From the NCBI GenBank assembly GCA_903893215.1, contig CAITLJ010000070.1, forward strand, positions 62,001 to 126,000: DNA of 64,000 bases, given 5' to 3'. Position numbers and translations under genes: made by a program. How positions within the stretch are numbered: position 1 is the stretch's first letter; each line of letters opens with the position of its first letter. The DNA is from an uncultured Ferrovum sp. (GTDB taxonomy: Bacteria; Pseudomonadota; Gammaproteobacteria; Burkholderiales; Ferrovaceae). A model generated the notes under the pieces. The model was given only the letters and a program-made list of their open reading frames with translations. It was not told the origin of the DNA and made no database searches. Positions 7,727-17,282 of the stretch are shown piece by piece.

Positions 7727-7760
7727 AAGCCTGATCGCGCACTGCGGTCAGGCTTATTTT
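7727..7760 (+). terminator. Intrinsic terminator of the repeat lipoprotein gene
   Basis: AAGCCTGA (7727-7734) pairs with TCAGGCTT (7748-7755), the stem extending inward with further G-C and G-U pairs, followed by a T-rich stretch (TATTTTT). It starts about 45 bp after the stop codon. Confidence 0.8.
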
Positions 7761-7823
7761 TGATTCCGAAAACCTGGCGTCCGCAGTGATCGACGGGTTC
7801 CGGTGCCGTAGCCGCCCAGTCCT

Positions 7824-9446
7824 TCAAATGGAGAATTTCATCGCGGAAAGCTTCAGGTTTTGAGCCACGGCCAGCAGCGCTGCGGCCGCCGCGCGGGTCT
7901 CGTTGCTGGACTGGTTGTTGCTTCGCGCCAGTCTGGCAATCTGACCGACTTCGTCTTCTATGCTGCGCCCGACCGCGCCCTGATGGGTCAGGGCGGTGTC
8001 AATTTCCCGGACTGCAGCAAAGGCCCGCGCGGCGCCGGCCGCCATTGTGCTGATCACCCGGCCAGCATCATCCACCTTGGCGACGCCTGCCGAGGCGTTG
8101 CCCACTGACTGCTGCATGACCGCAGAAATCCTTTCCGAGCTGAGTTGAAGCTTTTCCACGGTCCCGGTGATGCTGCGGGTCAGGCTTGCCGTGCGTTCGG
8201 ACAAGTTGCGTACCGAATCCGCCACCACCGCAAAACCGCGTCCGGCTTCTCCAGCCCGCGCCGCCTCGATGGCTGCGTTGAGCGCCAGCAGGTCAGTCTG
8301 CTGCGCGATCGCGTTGATCGCTCCGATCACCTCCGCAATATTTTCCGAATGGGTTTTCAGTTCCCCCACCATCAGTTCTGTGGTGTTGACATCCTCCGCG
8401 ATCACGCTCATCCCAGCGCCGGCTTGTGAAACCGCCTGCTCGCCGGTTTTCGACAGTGCCGCCGACTGCTCGGTCTGTCTGGCCGCTTCGGCAGCCCGAT
8501 CGCTGATCTGACGGATATCGAGCGAGAGTTCCGCGACGGAATTCATCACCACCGTCGCCTTGTGATCCTGGTCCGTCGAGGCCTTGACTACCTGATCGGC
8601 ATTGGAGACCAGTTGCACCGCGGCCACTGCCATGTCGGCGGAGTTCTGCTGGATCTCCTTCACCAGGCTGCCAAGACCGCGTTGCATCACGGCCAGCGAT
8701 TCCAGCAAGTTACCCACCTCATCCCGTCCCTGTACAGGCACGTCGCCGCGCAGATTGCCCTGGGCAATGGTGCCGGCTACCTCTGCAGCCTGCTTCAGCC
8801 GGACCACGATCGATCGCGTGATCGTGCGGGCAACGGCGATTGCCAGCACGATCAGACAGATCCCGGCCACCAGCATCAGGCTGATCGCCGTTGCAATCCT
8901 TGCCACGGAAACCTGCGCTGAAGCTGCCGTGTGCTGTTCCTGTAGGTCGACCAACTTGCTCACCATGCGCACATACATGATTTCATCGGAATGCATGTCT
9001 TCCAGGGCAAAACTGCGTGCATCCTGCCACTTTCCCGCCTCGACCAAGGCAATGAACTTGAGTCGCAGCGGTTCATAACGGTCCCGTGCGGCCCGCACCA
9101 GCCCCAGTTGTTGCTGGATGGTAGGTGCCTTGACATGTTGTTCCAGAAAATCGAAGTGTTGCTGGCCCTGTACTGCCACGCGTTGCATCCGGTCAATCAA
9201 TGAGCGTGCATTGAAGGACTCGGTCAGGCACAGGGTGCGGATCAGCCGGGTCTCTTCAAGGATATCGGCAGCAAGCTTGCCGGCGTTGACCGCATTTGGC
9301 AGCCCTTGCTCGGTCACGGTGGTGAGTTCAATACGTACGCCATCGAGCTTGACGATCGCAAAACTGGCCACCAACACCATCAGGATTGCCATGCCACCAA
9401 AGGCCAGCGACAGCTGGCTGCCTACTTTCAGATTCTGTAGTTTCAT
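7824..9446 (-). CDS. Methyl-accepting chemotaxis protein
   Basis: A 540-residue transmembrane chemoreceptor. The start at 9446 follows a good ribosome site (GAGGGAAGG); an upstream in-frame start would add an unrelated leader. Membrane helices are at about 12-33 and 186-207, framing a periplasmic four-helix-bundle ligand domain of about 150 residues. A HAMP domain (about 208-262) and the cytoplasmic signalling domain follow. The highly conserved hairpin tip is present ([19 protein letters not shown], then [12 protein letters not shown]), so it should couple to CheW/CheA. There is no C-terminal NWETF-type tether for CheR/CheB. It lies 68 bp downstream of a cupredoxin gene on the same strand, which makes a redox or copper-linked signal worth considering. 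Confidence 0.95.
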   Translation of the reverse strand: MKLQNLKVGSQLSLAFGGMAILMVLVASFAIVKLDGVRIELTTVTEQGLPNAVNAGKLAADILEETRLIRTLCLTESFNARSLIDRMQRVAVQGQQHFDFLEQHVKAPTIQQQLGLVRAARDRYEPLRLKFIALVEAGKWQDARSFALEDMHSDEIMYVRMVSKLVDLQEQHTAASAQVSVARIATAISLMLVAGICLIVLAIAVARTITRSIVVRLKQAAEVAGTIAQGNLRGDVPVQGRDEVGNLLESLAVMQRGLGSLVKEIQQNSADMAVAAVQLVSNADQVVKASTDQDHKATVVMNSVAELSLDIRQISDRAAEAARQTEQSAALSKTGEQAVSQAGAGMSVIAEDVNTTELMVGELKTHSENIAEVIGAINAIAQQTDLLALNAAIEAARAGEAGRGFAVVADSVRNLSERTASLTRSITGTVEKLQLSSERISAVMQQSVGNASAGVAKVDDAGRVISTMAAGAARAFAAVREIDTALTHQGAVGRSIEDEVGQIARLARSNNQSSNETRAAAAALLAVAQNLKLSAMKFSI

Positions 9447-9514
9447 CCTTCCCTCTTGCCTGAAAACCGATACAACCAGAACGGATCTGGCGGCGAAGCG
9501 CAGCCCGGGTGGTC

Positions 9515-9838
9515 TCATTCCACCTTGATCTTGATTTTCATGCGCGGGTGGATCGAGCAGCGCACGTCATAAATGCCGGCTTTTTCAAAGCGGTATTTGA
9601 CCGTGGCACCGGGGGCTTCCATGCCCAGGTCGGCGGCTTCCTCGTCCGGTGTCATGACCGTCAGGTTGTGCTTGACTGGATCCGAGTTCTTGAAGATCGC
9701 GTTGTCGCCCACCTTGAGTGTGGCCGCTTCGAGGGTAAATTTTTCTTTTACCTGATCGATGATCACTTCCGCCTTGCAGGGCAGCGATAGCAGGGCAGCC
9801 AACGTGGTGACGCACACGGAAATCAGATTCATACGCAT
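9515..9838 (-). CDS. Periplasmic cupredoxin (plastocyanin-like, type 1 copper)
   Basis: A 107-residue protein; the ATG at 9838 has an AAGGAG site seven bases upstream. The signal peptide runs to about residue 23 (LSLPCKA). The mature domain has all four type 1 copper ligands in canonical spacing: His57, Cys94, His97 and Met100 (C-x2-H-x2-M). It should bind one blue copper and carry single electrons in the periplasm, like plastocyanin or amicyanin; the redox partner is not visible here. The next gene on the strand is a chemoreceptor. An inverted repeat (CGGGAG/CTCCCG at 9922-9939) lies in the upstream region. Confidence 0.9.
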   Translation of the reverse strand: MRMNLISVCVTTLAALLSLPCKAEVIIDQVKEKFTLEAATLKVGDNAIFKNSDPVKHNLTVMTPDEEAADLGMEAPGATVKYRFEKAGIYDVRCSIHPRMKIKIKVE

Positions 9839-10104
9839 GAACAGCTCCTTTTTGGTTTTGGGTGGCACAAACACACGCGTGCGACCTGCCAATCAGGAGC
9901 GCATACCATGGCCTGAAGCACCGGGAGATCAGGCTCCCGCAGGCTGCAAGCGATGAACGGTTTGATTGTCTGTCGACACGCATTGGAGGCCTTATCGGCA
10001 GTCATGCGTGAGGTCTTGAGAAATATTTACGAAAATCGAACGAATTTCGTGAGCGAAACGATTTTATTAATCGGTTTAAATTTAAATCTATGATTGTCTG
10101 GCGA

Positions 10105-11895
10105 TCAGAACTGTACTTGCACGTTCGAGTTGAAGTGCGGTGGCCGGTTGGTGCCTTGCGCAGGCAGTTGTCCCAGCGGCAGTCCCACCGACAGGTCCAC
10201 GGTGTAGCGTGTGGTGTCGCCAAAGCGCAAGCCCAATGCCCCGGAAATGGTGGTGTCGTGCAACAGGGTGACATTGTTGGCATGCACATGCGCCGAGTCG
10301 GCAGCCAGGTAGGGGCGTAAGAAACGCAGGGCGCTGAGATTGAAGTAGCTGTCGCGACCCAGCTCCAGTGAGGCGGCGTAGCCGCTGTCGCCAATCAGCT
10401 CGCCGATCGGATAACCGGCGGCAAAACGGTTGCCGCCAAAGAAAACCTGCTCTGACGGGGGCAGGATGTGACCGGTTTCCTGCGCATAGGCACTGAGCAC
10501 CGTTGATACCGGGGTGCCGTCAAAGGCATGCACCCATGTGAAATTCTGAATCGATTTGGTAAAGTCCAGGCGCTGTTGCGGCACCAGACCCGGGGCTGCG
10601 CCCACAAAATCCTGACTCGCGCCGGCATCCGGCAGGCCGTGCACGACGCTGGCGCCGGCTCGAAGGCTGTCGCTGCTGAAGGTGCCGACTGCATTCAGGT
10701 CGGTTTGCACACCGCGCACCTCGCTGCGAATCTGCACGCTACGGTCGTTTTGCGGGTTGGTGTAGGTATTGCGGTCGCGCGTGCCGTAAACGCTGACACT
10801 GGCCAGCACGCTGCGATCTGGCGCCAGCATGAGGGGAAAGGCCAGTCCGACAGAAATTTTCTTGACCACCCGTTCGTTGGTCAGCACTGCACCACTGCCC
10901 ACCGGTACGTTTTGCGGGGTGACCTGGATCTCGCTGGCATCCAGCTTGAGTGCCAGGCCGTTATTGCTGACTGGTAGCAGCGCACCCACCGCATAGAGCC
11001 TGTCCTGGGCGCTGCCAAACGACGGAAACAGCGAGAGCGTCAGCTGCTCGCCATACCGGGTCAGACTTTTTTCCTGCAGCCCCGCGCCGATCCGTGTGGA
11101 GGTGCCGGACTGCACCATGCCCGGAGCCACTGCAAAGTGGCTCAGTGACACCTTTACCTTCATCACCGTAGCGCCTTCCAGCGTGCTTGCTCGGGGAATT
11201 TCCAGATTGGCTTTCAGGCCCGGCAACTGGGCCAGCAGGGCAGTGATGCGATCGAAGGTGGCACGGGTCAGCGGGTGCTCGTCACGCGCCTTGCCGGCAA
11301 TGGCAAGGATGCGCTCGCGCAGCGGGCCGGCATCGCCTTCGATCAGGATGTCGCGTACGTAGCCCTCCACCGCCTGTACGCGCACGATCTGGCCGGCCAG
11401 GTCCTGGTTGGGCACCACTGCGAAGCAGGTGGGAAAGCCGCGTGCGGCATAGGTTTCGTTGACCAGCTGGGTAATGTCGGCCACTTGCTGCAGGGTGACT
11501 GACTTGCCGACCAGGGGCGCGTAGTGTGCCTGCAGTTCGGCATCTGGCAAGGATTTGAAGCCACGCAGGTCAAAACCCAGCGGCACCAGCACGGTCTCCA
11601 GCGAGACGGCGCGGGTGGTCGGCAACGCTGCGGACGCCGGAGCGGGCGCCATTGCGCTGGCCGGCGGCGGCGTCAGGCTGTCCAGTGATTCTCCCAGTTG
11701 TCCGGCGCCATGCAGGCGCAGCGGCGGGTCGATCGGACGCAATGCGGGGTCGTCCTGCAGCTGCGCGCGGGCGGTCGGGCTGATTCCGAAAGATACCAGC
11801 ACCAGCAGACGGACAAGCGCTTTGCGCTGATTGACGATGACAGCGCTGACAGCAGTTGCAGCACCCGACAGGGGAGAACGGACCATGGAAGGCAT
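10105..11895 (-). CDS. Two-partner secretion outer-membrane transporter (ShlB/FhaC/HecB family, TpsB)
   Basis: About 596 residues. The start is uncertain: ATGs at 11895 and 11886 both precede an N-terminal signal region ending near TARAQ. After a Pro-rich linker comes a POTRA-type domain (about 70-150), then a second POTRA-like segment and a C-terminal 16-strand barrel domain of the ShlB family. The last residue is Phe (VQVQF), the usual outer-membrane assembly signal. TpsB proteins export one large TpsA exoprotein (haemagglutinin or haemolysin type). No TpsA gene is next to it: one side has the cupredoxin, the other a small divergent LysR-type regulator. It is therefore an orphan transporter or serves a distant substrate. 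Confidence 0.88.
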   Translation of the reverse strand: MPSMVRSPLSGAATAVSAVIVNQRKALVRLLVLVSFGISPTARAQLQDDPALRPIDPPLRLHGAGQLGESLDSLTPPPASAMAPAPASAALPTTRAVSLETVLVPLGFDLRGFKSLPDAELQAHYAPLVGKSVTLQQVADITQLVNETYAARGFPTCFAVVPNQDLAGQIVRVQAVEGYVRDILIEGDAGPLRERILAIAGKARDEHPLTRATFDRITALLAQLPGLKANLEIPRASTLEGATVMKVKVSLSHFAVAPGMVQSGTSTRIGAGLQEKSLTRYGEQLTLSLFPSFGSAQDRLYAVGALLPVSNNGLALKLDASEIQVTPQNVPVGSGAVLTNERVVKKISVGLAFPLMLAPDRSVLASVSVYGTRDRNTYTNPQNDRSVQIRSEVRGVQTDLNAVGTFSSDSLRAGASVVHGLPDAGASQDFVGAAPGLVPQQRLDFTKSIQNFTWVHAFDGTPVSTVLSAYAQETGHILPPSEQVFFGGNRFAAGYPIGELIGDSGYAASLELGRDSYFNLSALRFLRPYLAADSAHVHANNVTLLHDTTISGALGLRFGDTTRYTVDLSVGLPLGQLPAQGTNRPPHFNSNVQVQF

Positions 11896-12200
11896 AAGAA
11901 AACCGGATTGTGCTTTGCAAATAGCCACCTGACCCGGCCTGAGCGAGATAATTAAGCAGTTTAGCTGTTTGGGCCGAAAAAACGAACGATGGATCGTAAA
12001 AATCGGTCAGAGCACGCAGGTATCAGGTGACGTTCACCAACACAGATTTTCACAACAAACCCTTGCGCTTATACTTACAGTGTCGGTTAAAATTATCCCT
12101 GTAGATTGATGATTAAGAAAAGAATTCTTAAAGCATCCTTAGGGGCCTAGGCCTCACCAACGCAACGTTGCACACTTGTTCCGAGAAAGGACACTTAATT
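11896..12200. promoter_or_regulatory. Divergent control region between tpsB and the small LysR-type gene
   Basis: This 305-bp gap is AT-richer than its surroundings and holds no gene. It contains a hairpin or operator TTAAGAA/TTCTTAA (12113-12119 and 12125-12131, loop of five) and a perfect ten-base palindrome GCAACGTTGC (12162-12171) shortly before the ribosome site GAGAAAGGA. A weak -35/-10 pair (TTGCGC at 12063, TAAAAT at 12088, spacing 19) points toward the small regulator. These are plausible operator sites for that regulator acting on itself and on tpsB. Confidence 0.4.
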
Positions 12201-12545
12201 ATGGATTCCAACATTGCGCAGAACCTGACGTCGTATCGTCATCTGGATCTCTCCATCTTGCGCAGTTTTGTCTTGATTGCCGATGGGCGATCGTTTGGCG
12301 AGACCGCCATCATCATGGATCGTTCGCCATCTGCGATCACCCTGCAGATCCAGAAGCTGGAATGTTTCCTCGGGGCGCGCCTGCTCAACCGTTCCGGCCG
12401 CTCGATCACGCTGACCCGGGCGGGCGCCGCCCTGTTGGCAGACGTGCGCAAGCTGCTCGACGCCAATGACCAGTTGCTCGATGATTTCAATCAGCGTCTG
12501 GCCGGGATTGCGCCCAGCCTGGAAGACAGCACCCGCAATTACTGA
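12201..12545 (+). CDS. LysR-type protein consisting of the DNA-binding domain only
   Basis: A 114-residue protein. Residues 16-75 form a typical LysR winged helix-turn-helix (LDLSILRSFVLIADGRSF, then ITLQIQKLECFLGARLLNRS) and 76-100 the linker helix that dimerises LysR proteins. The 200-residue effector domain is absent. The gene ends in a clean stop followed at once by a hairpin, and no remnants of an effector domain appear in any frame downstream. It therefore looks like a stable short form rather than a fresh truncation. It should bind DNA as a dimer without a ligand switch. The divergent tpsB gene is the obvious candidate target. Confidence 0.85.
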   Translation: MDSNIAQNLTSYRHLDLSILRSFVLIADGRSFGETAIIMDRSPSAITLQIQKLECFLGARLLNRSGRSITLTRAGAALLADVRKLLDANDQLLDDFNQRLAGIAPSLEDSTRNY

Positions 12546-12554
12546 GCCCGAATG

Positions 12555-12590
12555 CCGCGATTCCGTGCGCGCACAGCCACGGAATCGCGG
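12555..12590 (+). terminator. Hairpin after the small LysR-type gene
   Basis: CCGCGATTCCGTG (12555-12567) is perfectly complementary to 12578-12590 with a ten-base loop, starting ten bases after the stop. There is no T run, so termination strength is uncertain. Confidence 0.55.
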
Positions 12591-12660
12591 GTATCCCGCC
12601 CTGTATTCCCGACGCCAAATTCCGGCGGTGGGATGAAACGGCCTGCCAGCCTGGCCTGCC

Positions 12661-13140
12661 CTACAGTCCCAATTGGCTCAGACCGGGATGGTCGTCCGGC
12701 CGGCGCCCGGTCGGCCAATGAAACTTGCGCTCTTCTTCCCGGATCGGCAGGTCGTTGATGCTGGCCACGCGTCGGGCCATGTAGCCCAACGCATCAAATT
12801 CCCAGTTCTCGTTGCCGTACGAACGGTACCACTGCCCGGCCGCGTCATGCCATTCGTAAGCAAAGCGCACTGCAATGCGGTGATCGGTGAATGCCCACAA
12901 TTCCTTGATCAGGCGGTAGTCGAGCTCATTCGCCCATTTGCGCTGTAGGAAGGCTTCGATGGCATCCCGACCCTGCAGGAACTCGGCACGATTGCGCCAT
13001 ACGCTGTCGGCGGTGTAAGCCAGTGCGACTTTGGCCGGGTCGCGCCCGTTCCAGCCGTCTTCCGCGGCACGTACCTTTTGCGCTGCAGTTTCTGCGGTGA
13101 ATGGCGGCACGGGGGGCCGCGCTGCTGGGGGCTGGCTCAT
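12661..13140 (-). CDS. NTF2-like / SnoaL-fold protein (DUF1348 family)
   Basis: About 159 residues from the ATG at 13140 (MSQPPAARP). The body matches the DUF1348 subgroup of nuclear-transport-factor-2-like proteins: [25 protein letters not shown], then [26 protein letters not shown] and the C-terminal [12 protein letters not shown] with HWPTG. (Fragments are quoted in pieces.) The family forms a cone-shaped alpha+beta pocket of unassigned activity. The frame extends about 34 residues further upstream without conserved features. It stands alone, converging with the small LysR-type gene and diverging from a small secreted protein. Confidence 0.85.
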   Translation of the reverse strand: MSQPPAARPPVPPFTAETAAQKVRAAEDGWNGRDPAKVALAYTADSVWRNRAEFLQGRDAIEAFLQRKWANELDYRLIKELWAFTDHRIAVRFAYEWHDAAGQWYRSYGNENWEFDALGYMARRVASINDLPIREEERKFHWPTGRRPDDHPGLSQLGL

Positions 13141-13423
13141 GGTCTGGCATCCGGAACAGGGGAAATTGGCAACAGTCTCCGGCCTGCACTGCACCCATGA
13201 CGTTGCGTTCATCAGATTGCCGCGCCACCGCGCGCGCCGCAAGCGCGGCGCGTGCCGGTGCGCCGTCGCACAGATGAAAAGTCATCTGAATCATATAGAT
13301 CTTGCCGATAAGCAGGGCTGATGGCTGCGATCGGAAACACTGATGGCGGTTTTGACGCAATGCAGCATACTGACTCTACGTCATTTAGACACCCCATCTC
13401 TCACCCCTCCAGGACCTTCCATC

Positions 13424-13711
13424 ATGCGTACTTTTGCTTTTGCCCTCTTTGGTCTGCTCAGTGTTGCCACCCTCGCCCAAGCCGCCGAGCCGGGCGGTGG
13501 CATACTGATCGACGCCGCCACCGCCCGTACCGCGTCGCCCGTGCCGAGCGACTTCAGTGTCTTTGTCGACCCCGCCACTGGCTTCACCTTTGTCAAGACG
13601 CCGAAGGGCTGGAAATTTCGCGGTCAGCTGCCCGCCGAACGGCTGGACAGCCTGCCTGCCGGCACCTACACCCGTCTGATTGCGCCCGTGAGTGTTGGCA
13701 CTGGCTCCTGA
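13424..13711 (+). CDS. Small secreted protein, function unknown
   Basis: A 95-residue protein. The ATG at 13424 opens a textbook signal peptide (MRTFAFALFGLLSVATLAQA, cleavage near AQA-AE). The mature 75 residues contain DPATGFTFVKTPKGWKF and no cysteine. I recognise no family. A 283-bp gap separates it from the divergent DUF1348 gene. The AlkB gene follows 63 bp later on the same strand. Confidence 0.6.
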   Translation: MRTFAFALFGLLSVATLAQAAEPGGGILIDAATARTASPVPSDFSVFVDPATGFTFVKTPKGWKFRGQLPAERLDSLPAGTYTRLIAPVSVGTGS

Positions 13712-13774
13712 CGGCCCTGGGGCCGGGCTGCCGGGCCCTTGCAACCTTGGCCGCGCCGCGCAGTCCATGCGAGC

Positions 13775-14473
13775 ATGAACCCTGAAGGACTGCCTGAACT
13801 GCCCCAGTCGCCCCGCCCCGAGCGGGGCGATTTCCTTGCACACCTGCTGCCTGTCGACGCACCCGAACTGGTGTTCATCCCCGGCTTTCTGCCGCAGCCT
13901 TTTGCTGACCAGTGGCTGGACTGGCTGCTTGATGGCGTGGCCTGGGAGACTCGCAGCATCTCCTTTGGCGGTCGCCCCATCCCGGTACCGCGACTGGTCG
14001 CATGGTATGGCGAAGAAGCCTATCGCTATGGCGGTTTCACTCATCCGGTCTGCCCCTTGCCGCCGCCACTGGCGCGACTGCGCGATCAGGTGGCGCAGGT
14101 GGTGCAGCAGCACCTGCCCGCCGCTCCTGGCTTTAACAGCGTGCTGCTCAACCAGTATCGTGATGGTCAGGACTCGATGAGTTTTCACGCAGACAACGAG
14201 GTCCAGTTGGGGCCTGCACCGGTGATTGCATCGCTGTCTCTTGGCGCCACCCGCACGTTCCAGTTTCGCAGCACGGCGGCGGCGGCCAACGGCCGACGCC
14301 AGCGACTGGCCGGCCTGCTCACCCATGGCAGCCTGCTGGTCATGCACGGTCACAGTCAGCTGGATTGGCAGCATGCGATCCCCAAGGAGCCCTGCACCGG
14401 GATGCGCATCAACCTCACTTTCCGGCTTACGGCACCCTTACAGCCCGGACCGCTGCGCCGCAAGACGGCCTGA
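13775..14473 (+). CDS. AlkB-type Fe(II)/2-oxoglutarate-dependent DNA repair dioxygenase
   Basis: A 232-residue enzyme of the ALKBH2/3-like group that oxidatively removes alkyl groups from N1 of A and N3 of C in DNA or RNA. The iron triad is His138, Asp140 (HAD) and His200. Arg211 and Arg217 in RINLTFR are the 2-oxoglutarate-binding pair. The nucleotide-recognition segment with NSVLLNQYRDG is present. Length and motif order are normal. The ATG at 13775 begins the conserved protein; the frame upstream is not conserved. It sits between a small secreted protein and a pseudouridine synthase, with no Ada partner nearby. Confidence 0.92.
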   Translation: MNPEGLPELPQSPRPERGDFLAHLLPVDAPELVFIPGFLPQPFADQWLDWLLDGVAWETRSISFGGRPIPVPRLVAWYGEEAYRYGGFTHPVCPLPPPLARLRDQVAQVVQQHLPAAPGFNSVLLNQYRDGQDSMSFHADNEVQLGPAPVIASLSLGATRTFQFRSTAAAANGRRQRLAGLLTHGSLLVMHGHSQLDWQHAIPKEPCTGMRINLTFRLTAPLQPGPLRRKTA

Positions 14474-14551
14474 GCGGCAGGCCCGCAATTCCTCTGACGC
14501 CAGGGTGCGCTTCGCGTTACAGTGCCACCCTGTTCCCTGTTCACCAAGCTC

Positions 14552-15406
14552 ATGTCTGATCCGGTCCAAAATCCGCGTTTGTCCAAGGTCATGGCCGAGC
14601 GTGGCCTGTGTTCGCGTCGCGAGGCGGACACCTGGATCGAGCGCGGCTGGGTGAAGGTGGATGGTGTGCATGTGCGCGAACTGGGCGTCCGCGTAGACCC
14701 TGGCTGTGCGATCACGATCGCGCAGGAGGCGCGGGCAGCCCAGCAAAAGCTGGCCACGGTGGTAATGAATAAGCCGATCGGCTATGTCTCTGGCCAGGCC
14801 GAGGACGGCCATCTGCCGGCCAGCCTGCTGTTCACCGTCGACAATCAGTGGGTGGAAGACCTGAGCCCGAACAGTTTTGAGCCGATGCAGGCGGTGGGGC
14901 TGGCACCGGCGGGTCGCCTTGATATTGACTCCACCGGGCTGCTGATCCTCACCCAGGATGGCCGGGTGGCACGCACCCTGATCGGGGAAGACTCGCAGGT
15001 CGAAAAGGAATATCTGGTGCGGGTTGAGGGGCGGCTCGATGACCGCGGACTGGCCTTGCTGCGGCACGGGCTGGAGCTGGATGGGCGTCGTCTGAAGCCG
15101 GCGCGGGTGAACTGGCAGAACGAGGATCAGCTGCGCTTCGTGCTGCGTGAAGGGCGCAAGCGCCAGATCCGCCGCATGTGCGAGCTGGTCGGTCTGCGCG
15201 TGATTGGCTTGCGTCGCATCCGCATCGGACCGGTGCTGCTTGGCGAACTGCCAATCGGCAAATGGCGTTTTTTGCTGCCAACCGAACGTCTGGATGGTGC
15301 GCCCCCTCAGCGTACCGGCCACACCGTGCGGGTTGGTCGGCCATCTGGTGGCGAGCGTCCCGCAGGCGGCTTTCGTCAGGGACCGCGCGGTCCAGGCAAG
15401 CGATAA
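14552..15406 (+). CDS. rluF: RsuA/RluB/E/F-family pseudouridine synthase (RluF-like)
   Basis: A 284-residue rRNA or tRNA pseudouridine synthase. An S4 RNA-binding domain spans about residues 9-60 ([20 protein letters not shown]), followed by the RsuA-type catalytic domain with the nucleophile Asp124 in [10 protein letters not shown] and the KEYLVRV and GRKRQIRRM motifs. The overall pattern is closest to RluF, which modifies U2604 of 23S rRNA and U35 of tRNA-Tyr in E. coli, but RluB/E-type specificity cannot be excluded. A basic Gly/Arg/Pro-rich tail follows residue 255. Its last 31 bases overlap the end of the convergent methyltransferase gene. Confidence 0.85.
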   Translation: MSDPVQNPRLSKVMAERGLCSRREADTWIERGWVKVDGVHVRELGVRVDPGCAITIAQEARAAQQKLATVVMNKPIGYVSGQAEDGHLPASLLFTVDNQWVEDLSPNSFEPMQAVGLAPAGRLDIDSTGLLILTQDGRVARTLIGEDSQVEKEYLVRVEGRLDDRGLALLRHGLELDGRRLKPARVNWQNEDQLRFVLREGRKRQIRRMCELVGLRVIGLRRIRIGPVLLGELPIGKWRFLLPTERLDGAPPQRTGHTVRVGRPSGGERPAGGFRQGPRGPGKR

Positions 15407-16134
15407 GCGTAAATCACGTCGCTGTCGCCGTCGCCATAGCGCTCGGCCTGTTGGGGCGTCACGTCCGGCACCGCAAAGGCATTTACCAGCAGCAGACTGC
15501 CTGGCTGCATTTCTTCGAGGGCTTTCTGCCACAGGGCCGGCATGGCCTCTGGTGACAGGAATGCATAAACCACGGCGTAGCGTTGCAGATCGGCCTGCCA
15601 TAGGTCGCCCATGGTGATGTGGCCGCAATCGGCCAGCCGGCAGCGCAGGTTGCCCAGCAGACAGGTGAGGGGCGCGCGTTCAATGCCACGGAACTGCAGG
15701 CGCGGCCGCAGGGGCGCCAGCCGGCGTTGAAAGCTGCCCAGACCGGCGCCCACATCCAGACAATTACCGTCCAGATTTTCGGGCACGCAGGCCAGCAGTG
15801 CATCGAGTGCACGCGACTGGGTGAGGTAGAGCGGCGCGCGTCGGCCGGTCAGACCGCCGCCAAACATCAGCAAGCTAAGGGCAAATGCCACGGCCCAGGC
15901 CCACCCTGGAATGATGCTGTGCAAGCCCACCCAAAGCGCCAGGCTGAAGCCGAACTGCATCGGGCTGCGCCAGCCTGGTTCGTGCAGCCGCTGACTGAAG
16001 ATGGCTGCCCAGCCGCCGGCCATGGCAGCCTCCGGAAAGGTGCCGCGCCAGGCCGGCGCCAGTTGTTGCAGGATGAAGCTGGCCAGAAGCCATCCCAGCG
16101 CTTGCGCCAGGATGGCGGGCGCCCATCGCCTCAT
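15376..16134 (-). CDS. Membrane-anchored class I methyltransferase-like protein
   Basis: A 252-residue protein. Two or three hydrophobic segments in the N-terminal half (about 7-25 and 60-92) anchor it in the inner membrane. The C-terminal half carries a SAM-binding signature ([13 protein letters not shown], about 123-135) and a later acidic/hydrophobic core typical of Rossmann methyltransferases. The substrate is unknown. Its start overlaps the stop of the preceding desaturase by four bases (ATGA), so it is translated together with the desaturases and probably acts on a lipid or membrane substrate. Confidence 0.7.
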   Translation of the reverse strand: MRRWAPAILAQALGWLLASFILQQLAPAWRGTFPEAAMAGGWAAIFSQRLHEPGWRSPMQFGFSLALWVGLHSIIPGWAWAVAFALSLLMFGGGLTGRRAPLYLTQSRALDALLACVPENLDGNCLDVGAGLGSFQRRLAPLRPRLQFRGIERAPLTCLLGNLRCRLADCGHITMGDLWQADLQRYAVVYAFLSPEAMPALWQKALEEMQPGSLLLVNAFAVPDVTPQQAERYGDGDSDVIYAYRLPGPRGP

Positions 16135-17231
16135 GCCATGCGGCGGTTGGCACGCCCGAAGGTGCCGAGGTCGTTAAACCGTACACCCATCTCGCGCATC
16201 ACGCGATGGGCCACCGGCGCGGTGAGCTGGCGCAGGTAGAAGGGGTCACGTACCACGAAATGGTGAATGGCATGGGTAGAGCCGAAATTGAAACAGAACA
16301 GCTGCAGGGGCAGCATCCACCACGGTGTCAGCACTTGGCATTGTTGCATCAGGTTGCCTTCTTCCACGTCTCCGAAGTAGTGCATGTTACTGCTGACGAA
16401 GTGCAGGCAAAAGGTGCGCAGCACATTCGGTCCCAGCCACACCACCACGGCGAAGTCCAGCAGGTGCAGGAACGACAGCGTGCTGGCTGACCAGGGGCTT
16501 GCCTGGCCATTGAGCGTGGCCAGCGCATTGCCGGCGTGCAGCGCCAGAAACGCATACCAGCTGGCCCAGTGCATCACGCCCAGCGGGCTGTAAGCCAGAA
16601 ACCCGCGCCCGAGCAGACGTTTGCGCAGTGCCGGATCCTTCAGGGAAGCGGCGCGCAGCAGGATCGACATGGCGTTGTCGCCGACCATCAGCACCCGGCG
16701 CAATCCCCAGGAATCACCATTGGTGATACCGCGCTCCTCAAGGTCCTTGTGGGTGCCGGAAAACTTGTGGTGGTCCAGATGCAATTTGCGGCGCACCCAA
16801 GGGTTGATCGTGCTCGGGCGCGCCAGCCAGACCAGCGCCAGCATCAGATTGTGGGCCCAGGGCAGCTTGCGGAAGTACATCGAATGGATCAGGTCGTGTT
16901 CCAGCTCATGGGTGATCGATGCACAGAAGGCGGCCGCAAGGACGGTCACCCATACCGGCTGCCAGCCCTGGGCATAGCTCCAGACATTGAGCAGCATGCC
17001 GGCTACCGCCACGGCCAGAATGCCGGCACCGATGCGGTCCTGCTGCAGCAGCCACGGGTGGGCTGCGCGCAGACGGTCGCCCTCCCGCATGATGGTCTGG
17101 CGGATCAGCGCACTGCGTTGTGCGTCGGTGAGTGCCGGCGCGGGCTGCGCAGCGGCCTGACGGGCCAGTTGGAGTTCTTCGGTCGACAGCCGGGTATCGG
17201 GCAACTCGGCAAGCGCCGTCAGGGTATCCAT
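16131..17231 (-). CDS. Fatty acid desaturase, second of a tandem pair
   Basis: A 366-residue integral membrane di-iron desaturase/hydroxylase. The three His boxes are HELEHDLIH, HLDHH and HAIHH, with an extra His-rich HFVSSNMHYFGD segment between the last two. I took the ATG at 17231; a GTG at 17249 would add six residues. Hydrophobic helices pair before and after the first two boxes. It is strongly similar to the neighbouring gene upstream and clearly arose by tandem duplication. The two lie 50 bp apart and are followed by an overlapping methyltransferase gene. Likely role: introducing double bonds or hydroxyls into membrane acyl chains. Confidence 0.92.
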   Translation of the reverse strand: MDTLTALAELPDTRLSTEELQLARQAAAQPAPALTDAQRSALIRQTIMREGDRLRAAHPWLLQQDRIGAGILAVAVAGMLLNVWSYAQGWQPVWVTVLAAAFCASITHELEHDLIHSMYFRKLPWAHNLMLALVWLARPSTINPWVRRKLHLDHHKFSGTHKDLEERGITNGDSWGLRRVLMVGDNAMSILLRAASLKDPALRKRLLGRGFLAYSPLGVMHWASWYAFLALHAGNALATLNGQASPWSASTLSFLHLLDFAVVVWLGPNVLRTFCLHFVSSNMHYFGDVEEGNLMQQCQVLTPWWMLPLQLFCFNFGSTHAIHHFVVRDPFYLRQLTAPVAHRVMREMGVRFNDLGTFGRANRRMA

Positions 17232-17282
17232 AGTCGTCACGGTAAGCACTCCATCAAGATTGAACCTTGGCCGGCCGCAACG

